Positions 55,808 to 63,932 of a stretch of DNA of 64,000 bases are shown piece after piece. Each line of letters begins with the position of its first letter. The stretch's first letter is position 1. The translations under genes and the position numbers were made by a program. The notes under the pieces are model-generated. The model was not told the origin of the DNA. It did not search any database and was given only the letters and a program-made list of their open reading frames with translations. The DNA is from Hyphomicrobium denitrificans 1NES1 (lineage in GTDB: Bacteria > Pseudomonadota > Alphaproteobacteria > Rhizobiales > Hyphomicrobiaceae), in NCBI RefSeq assembly GCF_000230975.2, contig NC_021172.1, forward strand, positions 2,418,001-2,482,000, given 5' to 3'.

Positions 55808-57198
55808 GCAAACTCGTTTGGGTGAACTACAAGATCTCGGATGCCGAAGAGCGCGAGACTCGCCGCAAGATCGCTCTGATCCGTTCCATGCTGGAGCGCT
55901 GCGCGCGGCTGCAGCAAGAACTCGCAAAGCTCGAGCCGGTCGCGGGCGAGAACTGGAGCGAGATGCTCAACCGCTATCGCAAGCTTGTCGATGCGAACAA
56001 GTGGAACGATTTTGTCGATGACTACAACCGGCTCTACGACGAGCTTCCGGAGGTAGAGCGCCGGCTCGAAAAGGAACTGACGGAAGCCAAGTCGAAAAGG
56101 CTGCGCCTCGAATTGACGGCGGCAACGCTCTTGGCATCAGCAGCAACGACGAGCGAGCGAATGGAGCTTGAGGCAATCTCAAAAAGGGCCGATGGCCTTT
56201 ATGCCGGCAAGTTTCAGGAAGCACAGGCAAAGATCGAGCAGATCATTCGGCAACGCATCAAGACACCGCTTGATGTCGCCGATCCAGCATTGACCAACGA
56301 TCAGATCGCGCTTGCGCGAGACCTTCTGGCGGCGTCTCCAACGGGGAGCTCGACGGTTCTGACGAAAGGCGGTCTTGGAGAGCCGGGACAAGCACCGTAT
56401 GGCGCCGATGCGATGGACGCTGCGACTCCGCCCGGGCGCATAATCCAGCTTTCGGAAAAGCTGTCACGGCTCGATTCCGACCTCGTGTCGGTCAGCGATC
56501 TCGTCGCCCGGCTGCAGGAACTGCCGGCAAAGAGCCTCACCGAGCGCGACCTGCTCATCGACTCGATCGAACTCGAGGCGCAGGACCGCCTCAACATGGC
56601 AAAGCGGAAAAGAGAGATCGACGCGGTTATTGATAATGGTCTTGCCTGGTTGACCCCATTCCAGTCGCTCAGCGCTGAGACCCTCCGCGAGCGGCTGACG
56701 GTCGCCGCCAGTGGGGGTGACCTTGCGGCGGCGCGCAGTGCATCCGACGACGCTCGGGCGTGGGCGGAAGCCGAGGGTAAGCGCCGGGATGGCGAGCGCA
56801 TTCGCTCCGTGCTTCTGAGCGAGCTGCAAGAACTCGGCTATGAGGTCAATCTGCAGGGCTCCGCCTGGGACGAGGGGAGCCGCATCACGATCCAGAAGCC
56901 CTCTGAGCCGAACTACGACGTGCAGCTCAGCGCTGCGCCCGGCGGCGCCATCCAGTCGAAAGTGCGTGCCTACGATCATCTTGGCCGCAGCTCCGGCGTT
57001 AATCGCCGTGATGTCGAAGTCGAACAAGGCTGGTGCGATGAGCTCGCGCGAGTGAACAAACTGCTTGCGCAGCGTGGACTGATCGCAGAGATCGTTCATC
57101 AGGAGGGTCCCGGATCGAGCGAGCAGAAGCCCTTGCCGGCGCGAACGGAGCGTGACGTCCATTCGACCACGGCAAGGCCAATCGAGCGGAAGGCGTGA
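55804..57198 (+). CDS. coiled-coil protein of the candidate defence operon
   Basis: The product has 464 residues; the ATG overlaps the stop of the helicase gene. Long charged heptad-rich helices span about 10-110 (EERETRRKIALIRSMLERCARLQQELAKLE; short mark ARLQQELAKLE), 120-190 and 240-290, then a helical region to 345. The last 120 residues change character: ELGYEVNLQGSAWDEGSRITIQKPSEPNYDVQLSA looks like a small beta-rich domain (about 350-420). No nuclease or ATPase motif is visible. It may be a structural or sensor partner of the helicase protein. I know no family name. Confidence 0.75.
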   Translation: MSKLVWVNYKISDAEERETRRKIALIRSMLERCARLQQELAKLEPVAGENWSEMLNRYRKLVDANKWNDFVDDYNRLYDELPEVERRLEKELTEAKSKRLRLELTAATLLASAATTSERMELEAISKRADGLYAGKFQEAQAKIEQIIRQRIKTPLDVADPALTNDQIALARDLLAASPTGSSTVLTKGGLGEPGQAPYGADAMDAATPPGRIIQLSEKLSRLDSDLVSVSDLVARLQELPAKSLTERDLLIDSIELEAQDRLNMAKRKREIDAVIDNGLAWLTPFQSLSAETLRERLTVAASGGDLAAARSASDDARAWAEAEGKRRDGERIRSVLLSELQELGYEVNLQGSAWDEGSRITIQKPSEPNYDVQLSAAPGGAIQSKVRAYDHLGRSSGVNRRDVEVEQGWCDELARVNKLLAQRGLIAEIVHQEGPGSSEQKPLPARTERDVHSTTARPIERKA

Positions 57199-57251
57199 GG
57201 CCGGCAATACCCTCAGACGGGCCGGAGTGAGGCACAAACGGGAACATTCAG

Positions 57252-58731
57252 ATGCGAGTATCTCCCTTCGGACTTTCCAAGTCGAAGATCACCGCGTTCG
57301 AGCAGTGCCCTAAAAGGCTATGGCTGTCGGTTCACCGTCCGGAACTCGCCGAGCGGGACGAGGCCACAAACGCCCGACTGGCCGCCGGCCACGAGGTCTG
57401 AGCCATTGCCTGCGCCCTGCTGCCGGATGGCGTAATGGTCGAGGCTGTTCCGGACCTGTCGGCGGCGCTGGCCGCAACGTCCGCCTTGCTCGATAGCGGC
57501 GAGCGCCGACCGATATTCGAGGCAACGCGGCAGTCCGATGGCGTCCTGGTGCGCATTGACGTGCCTGAGCCGGACGACATCGGTGGTTGGCGTATGGCGG
57601 AGGTGAAGAGCACGACAGCGGTGAAGGACTATCACGTCGGAGACCTTGCAACGCAGATATGGGTCGCGCGTCAGGCTGGCGTGCTGATCAGCAGCGCAGC
57701 CATTCGGCATATCGATAGCGGTTTTGTGCTTGAGCGGGCTGGCGTCTTCGACGGCCTGTTCGCGGATGCAGAGCTATTGACCGAGGTCAAACCGATTGTC
57801 GCCGAGCGCAGCGATGTTGTCGCCGCGGCTCGGACCACGCTGGCCGGCCCAGAGCCGGACATTGCGCCGGGGCCGCAGTGCGAAACTCCATTTGCATGTG
57901 AATTCGCTCAGCATTGCCATTCTGGTCTCCCGCCCGGACCGGAATGGCCGGTAACGGTTCTTGCCCCACGGGGGCGGCAAACGTTGGCTCGAGCAAGGCA
58001 TCGACGACCTGCTGGCGGTGAATGCCGACGATCTAACCAGCCCAGTTCACAAACGTGTCCATCAAGCCACCGTATCCGGTGAAGCTTATCATGACGTCAC
58101 CGGCGCGCGTCGGGATGTGGCCGATTGGCAATTCCCGCGCAACTGGCTCGACTTCGAAACGATCGCTTTTGCCGTGCCGCGCTGGATCGGGACACGACCC
58201 TACCAACAGATTCCCTTTCAATTCTCGGCGCATGTTGAGACCGCCGACGGGGAGATCGGACACCGGGAATTCCTGAACTTGGATGGCACGGATCCCCGTC
58301 GGCCATGCGCCGAAGCGCTAGTTGCGATGATCCCGGCAACGGGCGCGGTCATTGGATATAATGCCAGCTTCGAGAAGCGCTGCATCCTCGAACTCGCCGA
58401 GGCTTTTCCTGATCTCGCCAGTGAGCTTCGCGGCATCGCTGCACGCGTGGTCGACCTGCTGCCAGTCGCGCGAGCACACTGGTATCATCGCGATCAACGG
58501 GGCAGCTGGTCGATCAAAGCCGTACTGCCGACGATTGCGGCCGATCTGGACTACGCCGGCCTGGACGTGAAGGACGGCAGCGAAGCCCAAAGCGCCTACA
58601 TGGAAGCCACAGACCCTGGCACGACTGTTCAAAGACGAGCCGCTATCGATGCTGCGCTGCGCGCCTATTGCAAGCGAGATACCGAGGCAATGATCGTGCT
58701 GGCTCGTCGGCTTTGCGCCGGTCCGGATTGA
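57252..58731 (+). pseudogene. RecB-like/DnaQ-like nuclease (DUF2779 type), broken by a stop and a frameshift
   Basis: The first frame from ATG 57252 reads SKSKITAFEQCPKRLWLSVHRPEL, a RecB-family start with the first iron-sulfur cysteine (C19), and stops at TGA 57399-57401 inside AAGHEV-stop-AIACALLPDG, where relatives have glycine (GGA to TGA would do it). The same frame continues through the nuclease motif MAEVKSTTAVKDYH and the cysteine cluster CETPFACEFAQHC, then near 57960 moves by one base (WPVTVL to PHGGGKRWLEQ). The last part (57961-58731) is the DUF2779/DnaQ-like domain with NWLDFET, GYNASFEKRCI and YCKRDTEAM. Repairing both changes gives about 492 residues, a normal length. It is the last gene of the island's core, and its loss may be recent, or a sequencing error. 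Confidence 0.8.
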
Positions 58732-58785
58732 CCAGAAGCACATCGGACTCAGGAGTTAGAAGCAGCGCTCATTAGCGGAAGTGAC

Positions 58786-58992
58786 TCATCTTTTATCCGG
58801 GCGCAACGGCCAGCTGCTCTTCATCGCCGGCGTGTCGGTCAGGAAGCGGAGGACCGCACCGATGATGCCGATTACCGTGACGGCGATGCCCGCCTTTTCC
58901 GAGCCGAGCAGATCGACCCAGTCCGCCGCCTGAAGCACACCGAGCACGGCAAGGGCCGCGTTGAAGGCGAGCGTCTTCCACCCCTTGAGCAT
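58786..58992 (-). CDS. small phage-type membrane protein
   Basis: The product has 68 residues from ATG 58992 (GGAGG eight bases upstream). It has two hydrophobic helices (TLAFNAALAVLGVLQAADWV and GIAVTVIGIIGAVLRFLT) with a basic C-terminus, as in small prophage membrane proteins that lie with tail genes and lysis genes (MLKGWKT...FN pattern). It is the last gene of the collapsed prophage. A holin-like role is possible but not shown. Confidence 0.65.
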   Translation of the reverse strand: MLKGWKTLAFNAALAVLGVLQAADWVDLLGSEKAGIAVTVIGIIGAVLRFLTDTPAMKSSWPLRPDKR

Positions 58993-59124
58993 GAGAACCT
59001 CCAAAGATAAGCGCCGCATTCGCGGCAGGGCGCATGAGCCGGTTCGCGCCGCAGACGACAGCACCGGACGCGCCGCCGCCCGCGGGCGAAAAAGATCAGG
59101 CTTCATTCATTGAGAGTGCGCCGG

Positions 59125-59465
59125 TCACTTCGAGATGGATCGGCCGAACGTTGGCGGGCTGCACGCGATAGATTGGCCGGCGCACGGCATTGAGGCGGGC
59201 TTTCGCAAACCATTGAGCGAGCCGCCGCTGTTGTTGTCGCCCTGCTTGACGTAGCCCAGGGCAAAGTCGTTGCCCGGCATGTGCGGAAAGCCGCCAAAGT
59301 TGATGACGTTGGCGAAGCGGTTGCGGCAGGTCTCAAAGCGCTTGTCGCAGCCGGCGGTGATGGCGAACGTGTCGCCGGCTTCAATCGGCCGCGGCATGGG
59401 CAGGAACAGCGACAGCCGCACATTCGGCGTACCTTGCGCATGCGCCTTCACCTCGATCGCAAGTC
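59125..59465 (-). pseudogene. phage DUF2163-type tail protein, C-terminal part only
   Basis: The minus-strand frame reads IEVKAHAQGTPNVRLSLFLP, then AGDTFAITAGCDKRFETCR and FGGFPHMPGNDF, the C-terminal half of the BR0599/DUF2163 family of tail proteins (the TAGCDK and FGGFPHMPG motifs are diagnostic). The N-terminal half is missing: upstream, the sequence switches to the tape-measure gene within a few bases near 59455-59465. It is the second part of a deletion junction. Confidence 0.7.
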
Positions 59466-60712
59466 CTCGAGCTGCTGGTGCAGCGTCGGATCGGTCGCCT
59501 CATCGATCGCGCGGCCGAGGGCATCCACGGCGTTGGATGCAGTGCGCGCCACAAAATCCCAGGCACGGCCAAGGGCGGTCGTCGTCTCAGCCGCATCGAT
59601 CAGCGATGGCGCAAGACCATCGAAGAGCCGTTTCTGGGCGCCCGTCAGATCGTTCTGCGCCGCGAGCGTCTTGATGAGGAGCCGCGTCCGGTCGTCATAG
59701 CCGCCGACCTTGGCGTTCAAGAGATCGACGCCCTTGCCCGGATCGGCGAAGGCCTCAGTGAGCTCCTTGGTGGCCGTCTCAAGGTCCTGGCCGGTGGCCG
59801 CGGCGTAGTTCTTCGCCGCGACAATCAGATCGCCGAATTGATCGATGCCGATCCGCCCCGAGCGGAGAAACGCCACCTCCATGTCGCGCGCTGCCGCAAC
59901 CGAAACCCGCCCCGCCGTTACGGCGCTGTCCGCAATCCGGTTGAGTTGGTCGACGGTGGCCCCTGCGGCACGACCGATGCCCGCGGTCGCAACCTGCAGT
60001 TCCTTCTGCGCCGTAATCGTGCTGTTGTACGCATAGAGCGCGGTCCCGCCCACGGCGGCGAGACCGGCGACGAGCGCCACTGTCGGCGAGATGAGCCCGG
60101 CAACGACGCGGCCGAGTTCCTTGAGGACACCGCCGACACCGAGGCCCGAGCCCGCAAAAATCTGCGCGATCTGGGTGCCCTGCTGGGCCAGGATCGTGAG
60201 CGGGCGTTGTCCGCTTGCCAGGCCCACGACCACGTCGTTGATCTGATAGCCGAGGTTGAGGATCTGATAGTTTGCAAGGCGCGCGCCGTCGCCGACGCCC
60301 TTCAACGCCTTCGCGGTGGCGTCGAAGCGCGTGGGCGCCAGCTGATGAGCGGCCGCCTGCTCCCCAGCCGAAATCGCGCCCGCCTTGACGAGAGCATTGG
60401 CCTCGGCGATCTCGGTATTGAGTTTCGCCTGCGCCGCACCCAGCGGATCAATCTGCGCCCGTAGCGCTTGTGTTCGCCGTGCGAGGTCTTCGCTCGCTCG
60501 TGCCGCGTCCTCGAAGACTCTGGCCGAGTCACGTGCCGAACCGGCGCCCGATGGGCCGACTCCCAACACCGCGTTGAACTTGCGCTGCGCCTCATCCGCG
60601 CTGGCCGCCTGCCGCGCCGCCTGCGCCAGGCGCTGAAGACGCTGCGTCTCGCGGTCGGTTGCGGCACCGGCGGCATCGACGGCCGCCGCGGTCTTGTTGA
60701 AGGCGGCCTCAG
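59448..60712 (-). pseudogene. phage tail tape-measure protein, internal fragment
   Basis: About 420 codons without a proper start read as a tape-measure protein: a helical coiled N-part (EAAFNKTAAAVDAAGAATDR, AQAARQAASADEAQRKFNAV), then the hydrophobic, glycine-rich region typical of lambda-like TMPs (LGYQINDVVVGLASGQRPLT ... GLGVGGVLKELG, PTVALVAGLAAVGGTALYAY). Family members are much longer. Both ends are cut: the 5' end joins a helicase fragment near 60712, and the 3' end joins the DUF2163 piece near 59460. Its codon use and composition match the surrounding high-GC DNA. Confidence 0.75.
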
Positions 60713-60943
60713 CCGAAGCAGGCCGCCGTCGGCATCGAACGCATAGGCGCGGCCGGACTCAAGAAGCTCGAATCCGCTCTCCTCTCCCCGGTAGACGAGG
60801 CGCTCGCCCACTCGGCCGCCCACGCGGAAAACGAGATTGAGAGCGTCTGGGCCAAAACGCGATACCTGGACGACCTCCGCTATCCCGGCTGGATCAAGGC
60901 CGCGCAGGCGGGCTCCAGGTTTTATGTCCTCAAAATTGTGCAT
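60711..60943 (-). pseudogene. SNF2/DrmD-like helicase, first 77 codons only
   Basis: From ATG 60943 (GGGGTGGA upstream) the frame reads MHNFEDIKPGARLRGLDPAG, then LNLVFRVGGRVGERLVYRG and GRAYAFDADGGLLRL. This is the N-terminal domain of large SNF2-type helicases found in defence loci, such as DISARM DrmD-like proteins (FEDL.PGA.IRGI ... ELLYR ... W.FDGDG.LFRL). After codon 77 the sequence becomes the tape-measure gene of the prophage. The rest of the helicase is absent from the window. Confidence 0.6.
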
Positions 60944-61392
60944 CACGATTTCCACCCCTTGCGAGGATAAATCGTCGATTGCGCTGCGGAAGACAACGAA
61001 AACTCGGAGGTCTCAGCCGGCCTTTCTCATGCCGCCGCCAACGGCCACCGCGCGGCGTCGAGCCCCCCAAGTGCGGATGCGGTCATTGCGAACAGAAAGG
61101 AATGGTAGCGAAACGCGTCGCAACGCGTGGTTGGAACTCAGTCTCTTTCGCTGCTGCGGCCGTCTATCGAACAGCGTAGAGCGAAGGGAAAGGTTAAAGC
61201 ATTGAGCGGCTTACATTTCCATCGCCGTACCGAATGGGCCGCAGTCCACAGGTCCGGAGAAAAACGGCGGAGAGAGAGCCAAATTCAGCCGACGCGCGGC
61301 AACCGCAGTTCAGAGGTCAGCTGCTTAAGCCCGCGTTTCCTGGGAATTTTGGGGGCGAACTGGGGAGCGGAGAATGTTCGGCTGGGTAGAAC
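60944..61392. other. junction region between the island and tRNA-Ser, no gene seen
   Basis: About 450 bases. It would hold the promoter of the helicase fragment and, if the island entered at the tRNA, the attachment-site remains. No integrase frame and no second copy of the tRNA end were recognised. Confidence 0.4.
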
Positions 61393-61485
61393 TGGCGGAG
61401 ACGGAGGGATTCGAACCCTCGATACGCCTTTAAAGCGTATGACGATTTAGCAAACCGTTGCCTTCAGCCACTCGGCCACGTCTCC
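61393..61485 (-). tRNA. tRNA-Ser (anticodon GCU)
   Basis: On the minus strand, 93 bases fold as a serine tRNA with a long variable arm: acceptor GGAGACG pairing with CGTCTCC, D arm TGGCCGAGTGGCTGAAGGC, anticodon loop TTGCTAA with GCT, variable arm CATACGCTTTAAAGGCGTAT, T arm GAGGGTTCGAATCCCTC, and an encoded CCA at 61393-61395. The 3' end faces the accessory island, which is the usual arrangement when an island integrates at a tRNA. Confidence 0.95.
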
Positions 61486-61665
61486 CCAAATCAGCGGGTC
61501 GGAACCCTATAGAGGCGAGCCCGCCGCAATGCAAGCAACAGGCCCCTTGTTTCCAGGACCTTTCCCGTCCAGGCCAACGTTGCCCTATTCGCCGCCGCAA
61601 AGTCGTCCTAGTGTCCTGAAATCAATGTGTCTCTCAGCGGGATGGGGGCCGCGGTGACGATCGCG

Positions 61666-62247
61666 ATGAAATCATGTCTCTACGTCGCATCGCTTGTGCT
61701 GTTGTCCGGCACGGCGGGGGCAGCGGAGATTTGCGTCAAGTGCACTGGCCCGGATGCGAGCTACGATTGTGTCGTCAACGGCTCAGCTCCGGCCGATACG
61801 GTCACGAAGCTCTTCTGCATTACGACACTGGCGAAAGTCGGTCCGCACGCAAGCTGTGCCATTGACCGCAGCAGCGTTTCTCCGTGTCAAGGAGAGCGGA
61901 AAGAGTTCACAACTCCTGTGCGTATTGACGGGCCCTTCGGTGGCGCACCGCAACGGGACGCGAGCACGAGCGCTCCCGAGGTATCTCCCAACGGCGTAGC
62001 GCCGGTAACCGGCCAAGAACACGGCCATGAGCAGCCGCCCCCGCAAGCTGCGGGCGACTCACCGCCGAAGACCGTGCAGGAGATGGTTGAAAAGAGCCCG
62101 GTTTCCGCGAGCCTCGCTGAGACGCAAAAGACCGCGGGTAATGCAGCGAAGTCGGCCGGCACCGCTCTCGAAAAAGCAGGCTCCGCAGTCGGATCTGCAG
62201 CGAAGACGTCGTGGAAGTGCCTCTCCTCGTTCTTCTCGAACTGCTGA
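61666..62247 (+). CDS. secreted hypothetical protein
   Basis: The product has 193 residues from ATG 61666, with a signal peptide to about residue 19 (GTAGA). The mature start is cysteine-rich (EICVKCTGPDASYDCVV, LFCITTL, ASCAIDRSSVSPCQG), a pattern seen in small exported proteins of Hyphomicrobiales and likely disulfide-bonded. The middle (95-140) is proline-rich and probably disordered. The last 50 residues are an alanine/serine-rich helix (SLAETQKTAGNAAKSAGTAL) ending in CLSSFFSNC. Start uncertain: a GTG at 61654 and the ATG chosen are both possible. Function unknown. Confidence 0.6.
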   Translation: MKSCLYVASLVLLSGTAGAAEICVKCTGPDASYDCVVNGSAPADTVTKLFCITTLAKVGPHASCAIDRSSVSPCQGERKEFTTPVRIDGPFGGAPQRDASTSAPEVSPNGVAPVTGQEHGHEQPPPQAAGDSPPKTVQEMVEKSPVSASLAETQKTAGNAAKSAGTALEKAGSAVGSAAKTSWKCLSSFFSNC

Positions 62248-62292
62248 GAATCCGCTGCCGCTACGAGCAACCGCCCGCAGCACGCTGCCCGC

Positions 62293-62565
62293 TCAGTGGA
62301 CCGAGGAGAGCCACTCGCGCGCGAGTTTTTGCGCCCTGATGATTTCAGTCTTGCTCATATCCCGAGCGAGTTCAAGCCGATACCGCTTGGCTTCGCCATT
62401 GCCACGCAGCGCCGAGATATTGAACCACTTGTGAGCTTCGACGAGATCGATCGTCCCGTCGCGTCCCGTGCAAAAGCTGAGGCCGAGTTCAAAGAGCGCG
62501 TCATGGTGACCGCCTTGAGCTGCGTATTCCCCAATCTCACGCGAGGACATGTCCATACGCGACAT
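62293..62565 (-). CDS. small Sel1-repeat-like protein
   Basis: The product has 90 residues from ATG 62565 (GGAGAGAAC upstream). One or two Sel1/TPR-like helical pairs are visible: HHDALFELGLSFCTGRDGTIDLVEAHKWFNISALRGNGEA (short marks ALFELGLSFCTGR and EAHKWFNISALRGN), matching the Sel1 pattern A..LG..Y..G.GV..D...A..W...AA..G. The end MSKTEIIRAQKLAREWL is the usual SEL1 cap. It probably binds proteins; a short cousin of YbeQ/ExoR-type proteins. It is convergent with the secreted protein gene upstream. Confidence 0.75.
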   Translation of the reverse strand: MSRMDMSSREIGEYAAQGGHHDALFELGLSFCTGRDGTIDLVEAHKWFNISALRGNGEAKRYRLELARDMSKTEIIRAQKLAREWLSSVH

Positions 62566-62985
62566 TTTAGTTCTCTCCAATGAGCGCCACAACGCTGGCG
62601 AGGGTTTGCGATGGCATCGAGCCTTGTCGACATCTCGCCTTCGCGGCGCGCAATCAGAATTGCAGCGGATGGATGAAATCTCGTAAAAAGCTCCGCAAAA
62701 TTGCTGTAATACTTAGGGAAACTTCGTTTCATCGCGGACAAAATTCGGCGAAAAACGGCACATTTCGTCCGAAATGCGGCACGCGGTTACGAGCCCTTAA
62801 CGGCGGTTGCTATCTTTGGCTAACCATGTTTTGAATCCGCCGATGAGGCGGGTCCTCCGTCACGCGGGGCGGCGAGACATTCAGCCGGGGTTCAGCCTCT
62901 GTTTGGTAACCATGATCGCGTTGACGTGAAACGTCTTCGCCGAGGGGGTTCGGAGGTCCGGGATGGCATGTTCCGGACGAGGGAT
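62566..62985. other. intergenic, no gene seen
   Basis: 420 bases of lower GC than its neighbours around 62690-62780. It separates the divergent Sel1-type gene from the lipoprotein gene and must carry their promoters. No further element was recognised. Confidence 0.4.
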
Positions 62986-63249
62986 ATGAAGCAGACATTC
63001 GTTTGCCGTACGCTTGCGCTTGCGAGTTTTCTGGCGTTTGCGGGCTGTGCTCAGGATAGTGGTTCCCGGCCGTCCTATATTGGGCTTTCGGACTTGACTG
63101 CCGCAGAGGCCAGCGCCCTGGCCGCGCCGGCGGAGGCACCGTCGGATGCAACGCGCTACGTGCAGTCGAACAAGGTCCTCAGTGCGATGGCATTCCAGCG
63201 CGTCACTGGCCGCACAATCGACCCTGAGCGTCTGAGCGGGCACGAGTAA
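62986..63249 (+). CDS. small lipoprotein
   Basis: The product has 87 residues from ATG 62986. The signal sequence ends in a lipobox, LASFLAFAGCAQ, with the lipid-anchored cysteine at residue 22. The mature part is short, with an alanine-rich acidic stretch (LTAAEASALAAPAEAP) and a basic end (AFQRVTGRTIDPERLSGHE). The family is unknown; it is likely an inner- or outer-membrane lipoprotein. Confidence 0.65.
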   Translation: MKQTFVCRTLALASFLAFAGCAQDSGSRPSYIGLSDLTAAEASALAAPAEAPSDATRYVQSNKVLSAMAFQRVTGRTIDPERLSGHE

Positions 63250-63255
63250 GTTTTT

Positions 63256-63924
63256 TTACGCTTGCTTGTTGCGCGAAACCTGAGGCTTCCTCAACGCCAA
63301 TCCTCTTGCGACTGAGGGGCGTTCCGCGATGCGCGAGAGCCAACCTTCGATGTTCGGAAATTTTCGAATGTCCTGGCCTAGCTCGGGCCAGACACGTGTC
63401 CACGTAAAATTCGCGATATCGGCAATCGAATACGCACCTGCAATATATTGGCGACCTTGCAGACGCTTTTCGAGGATGCCGAAGAGACGCTCCACCTCTT
63501 TCGTGTAGCGATTGATTGCATAAGGGATCTTTTCAGGCGCTGAGTACCGGAAATGCTCGCATTGCCCTGCCATGGGACCGAGCCCGCCGACGTGCCAGAA
63601 TACCCACTGATCTATCTCGGCCTTGGCGCGTTCGCTTGAGGGGTAAAACGCACCGAACTTGCGGCCGAGGTATTGGAGAATGGCGCCGGATTCAAAAAGC
63701 GACAGCGGTTGCCCATCCGGGCCATCCGGATCGACGATGGCCGGGATACGGTTATTCGGCGAGACGGCGAGGAACTCTGGCGCGAACTGCTCGCCTTTAT
63801 TGATATCTATGAACTCGGCGCGATACGGCGCACCCAGCTCTTCGAGCATGATCGAAATTTTGTATCCGTTCGGCGTCGACCAGAAGTAAAGCGTGATCGT
63901 CTCGTCCAGTCCGTCGTCCTGCAT
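63256..63924 (-). CDS. yfcG: glutathione S-transferase, YfcG/Ure2p-like
   Basis: The product has 222 residues. The thioredoxin-like N-domain (about 8-92) starts ITLYFWSTPNGYKISIMLEELG, with the TPNG segment of YfcG-type disulfide-bond reductases instead of a cysteine, then NNRIPAIVDPDG (cis-proline) and LFESGAILQYLGRKFG. The C-domain (100-205) is all-helical with QWVFWHVGGLGPMAGQ and YSIADIANFTWTRVW (the N-capping box). These enzymes use glutathione to reduce disulfides. The 3' end overlaps nothing; a quinone oxidoreductase gene lies immediately upstream on the same strand, eight bases away. Confidence 0.88.
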   Translation of the reverse strand: MQDDGLDETITLYFWSTPNGYKISIMLEELGAPYRAEFIDINKGEQFAPEFLAVSPNNRIPAIVDPDGPDGQPLSLFESGAILQYLGRKFGAFYPSSERAKAEIDQWVFWHVGGLGPMAGQCEHFRYSAPEKIPYAINRYTKEVERLFGILEKRLQGRQYIAGAYSIADIANFTWTRVWPELGQDIRKFPNIEGWLSRIAERPSVARGLALRKPQVSRNKQA

Positions 63925-63932
63925 GTCCGTCC

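Noticed and set aside
57399..57401. TGA as a selenocysteine codon in the RecB/DUF2779 gene
   Set aside because: Relatives have glycine here, a single base change explains it, there is no hairpin of the right kind after it that I can see, and the gene has a second lesion.
59478..60464. 328-codon plus-strand frame opposite the tape-measure fragment
   Set aside because: Arg-rich antisense shadow with no start signal or family match.
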